The translations under genes and the position numbers were made by a program. This document shows positions 1 through 6,799 of a stretch of 10,834 bases of DNA, piece after piece. Position 1 is the stretch's first letter. The number at the start of each line of letters is the position of its first letter. Below the pieces are notes generated by a model. That model searched no databases. It worked only from the letters and a program-made list of their open reading frames with translations, and was not told the origin of the DNA. Source of the DNA: an uncultured Prevotellaceae bacterium. Lineage in GTDB: Bacteria; Bacteroidota; Bacteroidia; Bacteroidales; Bacteroidaceae. The stretch is taken from assembly GCA_947306845.1 (NCBI GenBank), contig CAMZHP010000088.1, forward strand, positions 1 to 10,834, given 5' to 3'.

Positions 1-202
1 GGTATTTGTTTCCTTTGATGTAAAACACATAATGTTGATTACCTACATAATCGGTTGCAGGAAAGTCTACCTTTATATCCGACAGGTTCTTCCATTGTGC
101 CCTCTCTGCTGTATCATACCAGCGTTCGAGGGCCGACTGTGCATCTCCATGTCCTTCCGAACTATAGAACTCCACCAGCTTTCTATGTGAAACTATTCTC
201 AT
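1..202 (-). CDS. higB: HigB-type mRNA interferase toxin (partial, C-terminus off the left edge)
   Basis: The minus strand from the ATG at 200-202 reads MRIVSHRKLVEFY, then a segment with WYDTAERAQWKNLSDIK and DYVGNQHYVFYIKGNKY, with no stop to the window edge (67 codons). This matches the HigB_toxin family of the RelE/ParE superfamily: small ribosome-associated endoribonucleases of type II toxin-antitoxin systems that cut translated mRNA. Family members are usually about 100 residues, so roughly one third is missing. In this family the HTH antitoxin HigA normally follows the toxin, which would put it left of the window; it cannot be seen here. A TAnnTTTG promoter box lies only 8 bases before the ATG, so the leader is very short and no ribosome binding site is seen. 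Assignment is by recognised sequence pattern and is quite secure; activity is inferred. Confidence 0.85.
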   Translation of the reverse strand, partial: MRIVSHRKLVEFYSSEGHGDAQSALERWYDTAERAQWKNLSDIKVDFPATDYVGNQHYVFYIKGNKY

Positions 203-210
203 CTTGGGTG

Positions 211-240
211 CAAAGATATGTTATAATTTTGAAATGCAAA
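211..240 (-). promoter_or_regulatory. Bacteroidetes-type promoter of the higB gene
   Basis: On the minus strand TATCTTTG (211-218) fits the Bacteroidetes -7 box TAnnTTTG, and TTTG (237-240) fits the -33 box with an 18-base spacer. The ATG starts 8 bases after the -7 box, so the transcript should begin only a few bases before the start codon. Confidence 0.65.
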
Positions 241-357
241 ACTTTTTGTTTGAAAAATTTTATATTTCAGGTTATTTGAGGCAAATAGACACCTCAGACA
301 ATACTGTGTTGCTTTCTTTTCAAAAAATCATCCATAATGCCTCTTTGGTAAGCAATC

Positions 358-385
358 GGAAAAGCCAAAATAATTTGGCTTTTCC
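358..385. terminator. Perfect 12-bp hairpin, terminator-like
   Basis: GGAAAAGCCAAA (358-369), loop ATAA, TTTGGCTTTTCC (374-385) is a perfect 12-bp inverted repeat whose 3' arm carries TTTT on either strand, as in bidirectional intrinsic terminators. The location is odd: it lies between two divergent genes, so no identified transcript runs into it. It could end an unrecognised short RNA, insulate the two promoters, or be a protein-binding site. Confidence 0.45.
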
Positions 386-396
386 CTCGTTTATTC

Positions 397-450
397 GTAA
401 CTTTAAATAAGTTACTCCGTCTCGGCATAAAAAATGAATGAATTCATTTT
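397..450. promoter_or_regulatory. Two inverted repeats upstream of the DUF4494 promoter (operator candidates)
   Basis: GTAACTT-TAAAT-AAGTTAC (397-415) is a perfect 7-bp inverted repeat. AAAATGAAT-GA-ATTCATTTT (431-450) is a perfect 9-bp inverted repeat that overlaps the -33 TTTG at 448-451. The second is well placed for a repressor; no regulator is identified. The rest of the 203-509 gap shows no convincing gene. Confidence 0.4.
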
Positions 451-478
451 GTTCTGCTCTCGACTTTTCGTAACTTTG
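448..478 (+). promoter_or_regulatory. Bacteroidetes-type promoter of the DUF4494-yggS operon
   Basis: TTTG (448-451), a 19-base spacer and TAACTTTG (471-478) match the -33/-7 consensus closely. Transcription should start near 483, giving a leader of about 25 bases before the ATG at 510. Confidence 0.7.
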
Positions 479-509
479 CGGCCGAATTTTAATTACACGT
501 ATAATTCTT

Positions 510-989
510 ATGAGATCAAGAACAGCAGACTGGTTTGAGACCAAGATCCGTTATGAGAAGACAATGGAAGACGGATTGCCAAAGAAAGTGACTGAACAAT
601 ATACTGTCGATGCACTCAGTTTTACCGAGGCTGAGGGCTCGATCACCGAGGAGATGTCATCCTATATCAGTGGTGAGTTTGAGGTGGCCGACATCAAGAA
701 GGCTGCTTACAAGGAAATCTTTTTCAGCGAGGCCGACAGCGACGACCGCTGGTATAAGGCCAAGTTGCAGTTCATCACCATCGACGAGAAGACGGAAAAG
801 GAGAAGCGCTCCAATGTCTATTATTTGGTACAGGCTGGCACGCTGAGCCGTGCCGTGGCACATATCGAAGAGGTGATGGGCACCACGCTGATCGACTATG
901 TCATCGCATCTGTCGCCGAGACCCAGATCATGGATGTGTTTGAGCATAAGGCTCAGCCCATCAAACAGGAAACACCAGCGGAAGAATAA
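510..989 (+). CDS. DUF4494 family protein
   Basis: A 159-residue cytoplasmic protein without signal peptide or membrane segment. It starts MRSRTADWFETKIRYEK and carries the family's typical blocks: VTEQYTVDALSFTEAE near residue 30, EEMSSYISGEFEVADIKKA near 47-65, DRWYKAKLQFITIDEKTEKE near 78-97, and IASVAETQIMDVF near 133-145. This is recognisable as DUF4494, a family common in Bacteroidales with no established function. The stop codon is followed after 3 bases by the ATG of yggS, so the two are co-transcribed and probably translationally linked; this pairing hints at a housekeeping role, but that is inference. Transcription should come from the promoter at 448-478. The acidic, glutamate-rich tail (KQETPAEE) is unstructured. 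Confidence 0.85.
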   Translation: MRSRTADWFETKIRYEKTMEDGLPKKVTEQYTVDALSFTEAEGSITEEMSSYISGEFEVADIKKAAYKEIFFSEADSDDRWYKAKLQFITIDEKTEKEKRSNVYYLVQAGTLSRAVAHIEEVMGTTLIDYVIASVAETQIMDVFEHKAQPIKQETPAEE

Positions 990-992
990 CAG

Positions 993-1664
993 ATGGGAAC
1001 AATCCGGGAGAACCTGAGGCAGGTGACCGGTCTGCTGCCTGCCAATGTGAGGCTGGTGGCGGTGAGCAAGTTCCATCCTGCCAGTGCCATCGAAGAGGCG
1101 TATGCCGAGGGGCAACGCATTTTCGGTGAAAGTCATGTGCAGGAGCTGCAAGCCAAGCAACCGGTGCTGCCCGCTGACATCAAGTGGCATTTCATCGGTC
1201 ATCTGCAAACCAACAAGGTGCGCTTCATCGTACCGTATGTGAGCATGATAGAGGCCGTGGACTCCCTTCGCCTGCTGAGGGAAATCAACCGTCAGGCGGA
1301 GCGCTGCGGCCGCACGGTGGATGTGCTGCTGGAACTTCATATAGCCGAGGAGGAGACCAAGTATGGCCTGACCCTCGACGATTGCCGTCAACTGCTTGCA
1401 GATGGCGAGTGGAAGACGATGGAGCATGTGCGCATCTGCGGTCTGATGATGATGGCATCATACGTGGATGATGAGGAGCAGATCCGACGTGAGATGATGA
1501 TGGCAGCCGACTTCTTCGATGAGGTGAAGGAGGCCTATTTCGCCGATGCCGACTATTTCTGTGAGCGCAGTTGGGGTATGAGCCATGATTTCCCCATCGC
1601 CTGCCAGTGCCGCTCTACCCTGGTGAGGGTAGGGTCGGCAATATTTGGCGAGCGGGTGTATTGA
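993..1664 (+). CDS. yggS: YggS/PLPBP family pyridoxal 5'-phosphate homeostasis protein
   Basis: A 223-residue protein of the fold-type III PLP-binding YggS/PROSC family, which binds PLP without known enzymatic turnover and buffers the cell's vitamin B6 and amino-acid pools. Visible landmarks: VRLVAVSKF with the PLP lysine at K26, FGESHVQE near 44-51 (FGENYVQE in many homologues), KWHFIGHLQTNK near 64-75, the KYGL region near 123-126, MSHDF near 196-200, and the phosphate-binding end STLVRVGSAIFGER near 208-221. Length is normal. One oddity: the usual GST triplet of the phosphate loop reads RST here (CQCRST), while the Ser-Thr pair is kept. It is the second gene of the operon, 3 bases after the DUF4494 gene, and ends 22 bases from the convergent anti-sigma gene. 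Confidence 0.93.
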   Translation: MGTIRENLRQVTGLLPANVRLVAVSKFHPASAIEEAYAEGQRIFGESHVQELQAKQPVLPADIKWHFIGHLQTNKVRFIVPYVSMIEAVDSLRLLREINRQAERCGRTVDVLLELHIAEEETKYGLTLDDCRQLLADGEWKTMEHVRICGLMMMASYVDDEEQIRREMMMAADFFDEVKEAYFADADYFCERSWGMSHDFPIACQCRSTLVRVGSAIFGERVY

Positions 1665-1686
1665 CCGCCACTTTCCTTTCTTGTTT

Positions 1687-2958
1687 TTACGGATTGATGT
1701 GCATGCGAACACCGAGCATGATGTTGGGTGCCAACGCATGCTCCTTGTAGTAATGCTCTATGTTGGTGCCGTCGTCGAAGTAGTAGCCGACAGAGGGTTC
1801 GAGATAAAGGCCCAGTTGTCGGTTGAGTGCATATTCCGCTCCGGCTCCTGCATTGACAGACCATTGCCAGGGCTTCTTGTTGAGGCATTTCTCCAGCATG
1901 GCAGAGCCTGAGAGATAGATGCGGAGATGCGGGTTGGACCATAACTGATAGGCCACGCCCACTGGGATTCCCAAATAGTGCAGATGCTGGTCGATCTGGG
2001 TTCTTCCGTTGCTGAACTCAGAATAAAGCCAGGTATAGTTGATTCCGCTGAGCAGTGCCAGACGCTCGCTCAGTTGGTAATTCAGGCTCATGTCGAAACG
2101 CACGGGCAGATGATGCTTGGTGTGATATGTCTCGTAGGATTCGCATACGAGATTCGTTGCGAAATACCCCTTGGATGAGAAATAAGCATCCCTCATGTAG
2201 CTGTTTCCCACCATTTGGAATTGGTTGGAGTTGTTGGCTGCCAGGAGACCACCCGACGCATTCAGGCCCATCGTCCACTTGCCATTTGGGGAAGAGTGAT
2301 GGTGGATTGGTTCAAATGATGTGATTGGACCCTCTTCTGTTTGGGGTTCCGAGGTTTGAACAATATCCGATTTTTGTTCAACGGTTTGAGCGATATCTGT
2401 TTTCTGTTCAGCGGTTTGAGCAATATCTGATTTTTGTTCCGCGTCTTGAGTAATGACTGATTTTTGTTCAGGGTTCTGAGCCACATCGGGCATGTCTTGG
2501 TCTGCAGTCATGGGTTGGATGTCTGCTTTCTCGGCTTCTAGGTTCTTCGGCTCTGCACTGTTTTCTTTGGATATGGTCTGTATGTTGTCGGCAGATGCCT
2601 TAGCCAGAACTGGCGTTGCCGACGGTGTGATAGTCGGAGCAGCCAAAGATTCTGCTGCCGACTTCTCAGAGAGCATATTGTCAGGCTCCTCTTTGGGTAT
2701 GTTCTCAGTCTGATTCGTGTTTGAGGCCATAGGAGAGGAGGGTAGGGGACTGTCGTGATGATACAGGGCAAAAAATCCACCCAGCACCAGGATGGCTGCA
2801 GCCGCTGCCCAGTACCATTTCTTGGCAGAGGCAGGGTGGTGAACCGTCTCTGGTTGGAGCCCCATCTGTTCACTGATGCTTTCCCACAGCCCGTCGGGTG
2901 GAGGTTGGCGGTGACCCTCCAGTTTGCTTCTTATGATTTCTTTCCACTTCTCTTTCAT
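1687..2958 (-). CDS. Dma-like dual-membrane-spanning anti-sigma factor with C-terminal beta-barrel
   Basis: A 423-residue protein with four parts. Residues 1-48 form a cytoplasmic head (MKEKWKEIIRSKLEG...PPPDGLWESI) of the kind seen beside Bacteroidetes ECF sigma factors. Residues 49-66 are one hydrophobic helix. Residues 67-220 are a low-complexity periplasmic linker with five 10-residue repeats (161-210; xQxxEQKSDI type). Residues 225-423 alternate like an 8-strand outer-membrane beta-barrel of the OMP_b-brl type, ending IMLGVRMHINP. This is the layout of the Dma family in Bacteroides thetaiotaomicron: anti-sigma factors spanning both membranes, with a cognate Das sigma factor, linked to outer-membrane vesiculation. 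The ATG overlaps the sigma stop codon (ATGA, 2955-2958), indicating coupled translation. Inference: the barrel senses outer-membrane state and the head releases the sigma factor. The specific signal is unknown. Confidence 0.85.
   Translation of the reverse strand: MKEKWKEIIRSKLEGHRQPPPDGLWESISEQMGLQPETVHHPASAKKWYWAAAAAILVLGGFFALYHHDSPLPSSPMASNTNQTENIPKEEPDNMLSEKSAAESLAAPTITPSATPVLAKASADNIQTISKENSAEPKNLEAEKADIQPMTADQDMPDVAQNPEQKSVITQDAEQKSDIAQTAEQKTDIAQTVEQKSDIVQTSEPQTEEGPITSFEPIHHHSSPNGKWTMGLNASGGLLAANNSNQFQMVGNSYMRDAYFSSKGYFATNLVCESYETYHTKHHLPVRFDMSLNYQLSERLALLSGINYTWLYSEFSNGRTQIDQHLHYLGIPVGVAYQLWSNPHLRIYLSGSAMLEKCLNKKPWQWSVNAGAGAEYALNRQLGLYLEPSVGYYFDDGTNIEHYYKEHALAPNIMLGVRMHINP
2329..2478 (-). 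repeat. 30-bp tandem repeats coding the anti-sigma linker
   Basis: Five successive 10-codon units encode QNPEQKSVIT, QDAEQKSDIA, QTAEQKTDIA, QTVEQKSDIV and the degenerate QTSEPQTEEG. The three central units are nearly identical in DNA as well as protein (plus-strand core gttTGAGCxATATCTGxTTT). Units are in frame, so gain or loss changes linker length without disrupting the barrel. Confidence 0.85.
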
Positions 2959-3497
2959 CGTTTTCCTTTCATTAATTCGTTGATTCTTTTAGCCAACTGC
3001 TGCTTGGCATGATGCAGCTGAGAGGCCGACGTACTCTCTTGGATGCCCAGCAATTCGGCAATCTTGGCATGGGGATAGCCTTCGATGACATGGAGGTTGA
3101 GCACCGTGCGGTAACCGTCGGGCAGTTCCCTGATCAGCCGGTGCAGTTCATCTGGCGACACCCGCTCCACCTCCGGCTCTTCATCCTCTTCTATTGGAAG
3201 GCAGACAGAGTCTTGCATCACCCATTTCAACCGCTTCCTTTCCCTGAGAAAGTTGATGGATTCGTTGGCCACTATTTTGTGCAGCCAACCTTTGAAACTA
3301 TTATCTCCGCGATACTCCAAAGCCGGTATCGAGGTGAAGATTTTCACGAAACTGTTTTGCAGCACGTCTTTCGCATCGTTTTCGGCGGGCACATAGCGGC
3401 GGCATACAGACGATAGCTCCTCCACATACATCTGGTAGAGTTGCTTCATCGCCTGCTGGTCTTTGTTTCGTATGCGCTCAACGAGTTGTTCGACCAT
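2955..3497 (-). CDS. ECF-type RNA polymerase sigma factor, partner of the adjacent anti-sigma factor (Das-like)
   Basis: A 180-residue sigma-70 family protein. Region 2 covers about residues 13-88 (LYQMYVEEL, AENDAKDVLQNSFVKIF, FKGWLHKIVANESINFLRERKR); an acidic linker follows (PIEEDEEPEVE, 101-111); region 4 covers about 114-174 with LPDGYRTVLNLHVIEGYPH and the helix-turn-helix IAELLGIQESTSASQLHHAK. The ATG at 3495-3497 is chosen because conserved region 2 begins just after it; the frame stays open upstream into the divergent serpin gene, but that extension is not sigma-like. It overlaps the anti-sigma ATG by 4 bases. ECF factors paired with membrane anti-sigma factors usually control their own operon; an imperfect inverted repeat upstream (3543-3593) may be involved. 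Its regulon is not visible here, though the divergent serpin is a plausible target. Confidence 0.93.
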   Translation of the reverse strand: MVEQLVERIRNKDQQAMKQLYQMYVEELSSVCRRYVPAENDAKDVLQNSFVKIFTSIPALEYRGDNSFKGWLHKIVANESINFLRERKRLKWVMQDSVCLPIEEDEEPEVERVSPDELHRLIRELPDGYRTVLNLHVIEGYPHAKIAELLGIQESTSASQLHHAKQQLAKRINELMKGKR

Positions 3498-3542
3498 GCT
3501 GTTTCTGCGTTTGTCACCTTTATAATACCAAAATTCGGAAAT

Positions 3543-3593
3543 CTTGTATGGAAACCGGCCTTTTTTATCTTTTTTAACGTTCCCGGATACAAG
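3543..3593. promoter_or_regulatory. Imperfect inverted repeat in the sigma/serpin divergent region
   Basis: CTTGTATGGAA (3543-3553) faces TTCC-CGG-ATACAAG (3580-3593): 7-bp outer arms plus GGAA/TTCC with a three-base bulge. A third ATACAA sits at 3628-3633, so TTGTAT/ATACAA sites occur at 3544, 3587 and 3628, about 41-43 bases (four helical turns) apart. No clear TAnnTTTG promoter is seen for either gene; TATTATTG (3612-3619) upstream of the serpin has one mismatch. Confidence 0.3.
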
Positions 3594-3643
3594 TTTTCTC
3601 TTCTTTCGCATTATTATTGCAGAAACCATACAAAAAAGATAAG

Positions 3644-4963
3644 ATGATGAAGAATCTTTTTTTATTCGCAGCCATGGCTGCAAGCAGTTTGATGATGCTG
3701 TCGTGCTCATCTGATAATGCAGAGGATTTGGATGAAGCAAAGACGGTGGTGAATATGTTATCGACACCCATACCGGTTCGACTGACACCGGCACAAAAAG
3801 TGTTTGTCAAAGACAACAACGGCTTTACGCTCAATTTTCTGAAGACAGTAAATGAGACTGACCGTAGCGGCAAGAGTTTCATTTACTCGCCATTGAGCAT
3901 CACCTATGTGTTGGGCATGGTCAATGATGCCGCTACAGGCCAGACCGAAAAGGAACTGGAGCAGACCTTGGGCTTCCACAAGGGGGGCATACAGGCTGTG
4001 AACGAGTTTTGCAAGAACCTGATTGACAACCTGCCAAAAGTGGACAAAGAAGTGACGCTCGACATCGCCAATGCCATTTTCCTGAACAAGCACTACCAGT
4101 TGAAGGAGCAGTTCCAGAAAGACATGAAGGAGTATTATGATGCCCAGGCTGAGGCGCTCGACTTTTCCTCACCAGCAACACTCGGTCACATCAATGGCTG
4201 GTGCAATGACAAGACCAAAGGGATGATCCCCAACATTCTTGACGAGGTGGACCCTAACATGATGTCTTATCTGCTGAATGCCATCTACTTCAAGGCCGAT
4301 TGGACTTCGAAGTTCGACCCCAAAAACACCAAGACGGAAACTTTCACCATGGAGAAGGGAAGCACAAAACTGCCGATGATGCATCAATCGGTGCTCATCA
4401 ACTATATGAAGAACGACACATACTCCGCCGTCAAGATTCCCTACGGCAATGGCTATTGGGACATGACGGTGATGCTGCCGGAGGAAGGCAAGACCACGGA
4501 TGACATCGTCAGCCTGCTGGCGGAGAAAGGCTTCGATGAGGAGGCGATTTATAATAACGAATTCATTCCATTAGATTATTACGTATTCAGTCCAGCCGAG
4601 GTGGACCTGAAATTGCCGAGCTATGAGACCTCTTCAGACACCAATGACATGAAGGATGGCCTCATCGGTCTGATGGAGAAGATGGGCATCCGACTGGCTT
4701 TCAATCCTTTTAATGAAGATATCTGCAACATGTGCGCGCAGCCTGTCTATATTGCCATGATGCGCCAGAAGGCCAAGATCAAGGTGAACGAGGAGGGCTC
4801 AGAGGCTGCCGCGGTGACAGTGGCTGGGATGAAGGTGAATGCGCTCTCAGAACCCCCAAAATACTCCAAGGCGACGTTCCATGCCAACCGCCCCTTCGTC
4901 TATGTCATCCGTGAGGCCTCGTCGGGCGTCATCCTCTTCGTGGGCAGGTTCACTGGCGAATGA
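3644..4963 (+). CDS. Serpin-family protease inhibitor, lipoprotein
   Basis: A 439-residue serpin with a lipoprotein signal: MMKNLF, a hydrophobic core, then LMMLSC with the lipidated Cys at residue 21, followed by SSDNAED, an acidic stretch like Bacteroidetes surface-export signals. The serpin fold spans about residues 55-439: FIYSPLSI, NAIYFKADWTSKF, MMHQ, and the hinge VNEEGSEAAAVT at 381-392. The hinge has Glu-Glu-Gly-Ser and a run of Ala, the signature of inhibitory serpins that insert the loop after cleavage of serine or cysteine proteases. Counting P14 = S386 as in antithrombin puts P1 at N399, but the loop is about 4 residues longer than antithrombin's, so cleavage could also occur near K397. 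The ATG at 3644 gives a normal lipoprotein signal; the in-frame ATG at 3617 would add a charged extension. The target protease is unknown. Confidence 0.93.
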   Translation: MMKNLFLFAAMAASSLMMLSCSSDNAEDLDEAKTVVNMLSTPIPVRLTPAQKVFVKDNNGFTLNFLKTVNETDRSGKSFIYSPLSITYVLGMVNDAATGQTEKELEQTLGFHKGGIQAVNEFCKNLIDNLPKVDKEVTLDIANAIFLNKHYQLKEQFQKDMKEYYDAQAEALDFSSPATLGHINGWCNDKTKGMIPNILDEVDPNMMSYLLNAIYFKADWTSKFDPKNTKTETFTMEKGSTKLPMMHQSVLINYMKNDTYSAVKIPYGNGYWDMTVMLPEEGKTTDDIVSLLAEKGFDEEAIYNNEFIPLDYYVFSPAEVDLKLPSYETSSDTNDMKDGLIGLMEKMGIRLAFNPFNEDICNMCAQPVYIAMMRQKAKIKVNEEGSEAAAVTVAGMKVNALSEPPKYSKATFHANRPFVYVIREASSGVILFVGRFTGE

Positions 4964-4992
4964 CGAAGAGGATGAGCCACCGCAGGCTTATC
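4929..4992 (+). terminator. Overlapping hairpins at the serpin 3' end, terminator candidate
   Basis: TCATCCTCTTCG (4929-4940) pairs perfectly with CGAAGAGGATGA (4964-4975) across the serpin stop codon. GATGAGCC (4971-4978) can instead pair with GGCTTATC (4985-4992, one G-U pair), followed at 5001 by TTTTT. The two stems share bases and exclude each other. The second may serve as a terminator between the convergent serpin and protease genes. Confidence 0.35.
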
Positions 4993-6793
4993 TGATGATC
5001 TTTTTCCCTCGTGTGATGTAGATGCCTCTTGGCAGAACCTCTGGGTTGTTGCCCACCTTCCGCCCGTCAAGCGTGTAGATGCTATCGTCTGCGGGAAGAG
5101 CGGAATCCGTCTGGGTATGGGTGATGCCAGATGTGAAGTCGCTGATGAAACGGAGACTGATGACACCGTCCTCACTTTCGGTAATGCCGCTCAACGCCTT
5201 GTTGAGCTTTTCGCCCTTGTACACTTGGAAATTGACCGTCCCTGTCGTGTCGTTGAGTTCGGTCACTCCTGCTGTGCCTGGGAAGGGGTCACCGGCCAAC
5301 TGCTCATAGAAGTCAGCATTCTTGATGGTCTTGCCATCGATGGTCTTGCCTATGTTGTACTGGGCGAACAACAGTCCGTCGGCAGGCACGACAGTCATCC
5401 TGGGATGACCCTTCAAGTTGTTGGCAGAGTTGCTGCTGAGGGAGAAAAGGGTGGGGTCGTAATCTACATGATAGACCAACAGTCCTTTTCCTTTCTGGGC
5501 ATGATTGATGCCTACTTTCTGGATGTTTTCGATGATGAAATACTCACGGTGGCTTTCGTCATTGTCGTTGGCAATGCGGTAGGCGGTGCCTCCGCTATCG
5601 AGGGCTTTGATGTCAAGGTCGACGCTCTCTTTCAGGGTGGGGATCTCCATCCAACCGAAGGCCTCGCGCTCCCAGGCATTGAGGGCCACTGGGGCATAGC
5701 CGTTGCTGAGATAGTTGCCGCTGTCCATCAGACTCCAGTATTCCATGGCCTGGTTGTCAACCTTGGAGGATGCCAGTGTGGGGTAGAAGTCAGGCAGGCC
5801 CATGGTGTGGCAGAACTCGTGGCAGAAGGTGCCCGTGCCGTTGATGCGCTTGAAAGGTGCCACGCTCCAGCATCCGGGGAAGCCGTTCAACTCGGCGTTG
5901 ACAGCATAGCGATACACGTCCTTTCCGTCGTATTTCCCTCCGTTTAAGGTTCCTGACTTGGGCCAGATGCACTCGGCGGAATTGCCCGTCATCGACTGCG
6001 AGTAACCTGCGTAGATGACAACGACCAGGTCGACATAGCCGTCGCCGTTGCCGTCATATTGTGAGAAGTCCAGACTGTCGTCCATCAGCGCGCAGGCATC
6101 CTGAAGGAGCAGGTCCATACGCTCGCCATCCCCTCCTTCCTTGTTGCCACCGTAGGTCTTCAGGGCGCTGGGCAATTTCACGGGACCATAGACATCGAAC
6201 TGCGGCCTGAACTGTCCGAAACTCACATAATCGAAATATTTGGCTACGCTGCAGGTGTTGGCTGTCTCGCCACGCCCGTAATCCACAAGTCTTTGGGGAG
6301 AGTTGAGATAGTCATCAAACGACCGCCTGGGGTTTTCGATGGTGAAAGTGGTGTCCTTGAATTCAGCAAGGATGACGACGGCCTTTGGATTGTTCGTATG
6401 GGGGAACATCGTACTAGTGGTGTTGATGGGCTCTCGGCGCAGTTTACGTCGGCTGGCTTCCACTTGACTGGCTTGTAGGAAAATATCGCGGTTCTGGCGG
6501 ATGGCCAATTGTCGTTCCGCTTCATTGCGCAAATCAGCATTGTGAGCGAGTTGGGGCGTAGCGTTGAGCTCACCTTCGTGACTGACTTCAGCCACATAAT
6601 AGTTGTTGTCTTGCTGCACGAGCAGCACTCCGTCAAGGGTGGTATAATAGCTGAAATCCTCGTCGCCATGAAGGACAATGGTGAGGGTGGTGCCGTCGCT
6701 CTGTCTCACCTTGACAGGATAAGGCCATGCCTTCACTGCGTAAGTGCAGACGGCTGTGGCCAGGCAGATGATGGATAATAATAGTCTTCTCAT
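4988..6793 (-). CDS. Secreted M6-like zinc metalloprotease with C-terminal sorting tail
   Basis: A 601-residue protein with signal peptide (about 1-20, cutting near TYA-VKA), a propeptide-like N-terminal region (about 20-130), and a catalytic domain beginning near KAVVILAEFKD (137-146). The zinc site is HEFCHTMGLPD (325-335), an HExxHxxGxxD motif with H325, E326, H329, G332 and D335; a Met-turn candidate is SLMDSG at 354-359. DGNGDGYVD (247-255) looks like a calcium loop. This matches the M6 (immune inhibitor A-like) metalloproteases of Bacteroidetes. The C-terminal 30 residues (SIYTLDGRKV...LPRGIYITRGKKIIR) resemble the sorting tails of type IX secretion substrates in Prevotellaceae, implying export or surface attachment. 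Its ATG is 6 bases after the EFR1-type gene's stop, so both share a transcript. The Cys before the second His (HEFCH) is unusual. Substrates are unknown. Confidence 0.9.
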   Translation of the reverse strand: MRRLLLSIICLATAVCTYAVKAWPYPVKVRQSDGTTLTIVLHGDEDFSYYTTLDGVLLVQQDNNYYVAEVSHEGELNATPQLAHNADLRNEAERQLAIRQNRDIFLQASQVEASRRKLRREPINTTSTMFPHTNNPKAVVILAEFKDTTFTIENPRRSFDDYLNSPQRLVDYGRGETANTCSVAKYFDYVSFGQFRPQFDVYGPVKLPSALKTYGGNKEGGDGERMDLLLQDACALMDDSLDFSQYDGNGDGYVDLVVVIYAGYSQSMTGNSAECIWPKSGTLNGGKYDGKDVYRYAVNAELNGFPGCWSVAPFKRINGTGTFCHEFCHTMGLPDFYPTLASSKVDNQAMEYWSLMDSGNYLSNGYAPVALNAWEREAFGWMEIPTLKESVDLDIKALDSGGTAYRIANDNDESHREYFIIENIQKVGINHAQKGKGLLVYHVDYDPTLFSLSSNSANNLKGHPRMTVVPADGLLFAQYNIGKTIDGKTIKNADFYEQLAGDPFPGTAGVTELNDTTGTVNFQVYKGEKLNKALSGITESEDGVISLRFISDFTSGITHTQTDSALPADDSIYTLDGRKVGNNPEVLPRGIYITRGKKIIR

Positions 6794-6799
6794 ATTTTT

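Noticed and set aside
204..410. Short plus-strand frame (68 codons) in the higB upstream region
   Set aside because: AT-rich, overlaps the higB promoter, no recognisable domain.
657..1427. Open frame of 256 codons on the minus strand
   Set aside because: Antisense to DUF4494 and yggS, both firmly identified.
3498..3794. Possible 99-residue N-terminal extension of the sigma factor
   Set aside because: It reads across the serpin 5' end, is not sigma-like, and the ATG at 3497 sits exactly where region 2 should begin.
5117..5947. Open frame of 276 codons on the plus strand
   Set aside because: It is antisense to the M6-like protease gene, which has clear family motifs; no recognisable protein features, and such frames are expected opposite GC-rich codon usage.
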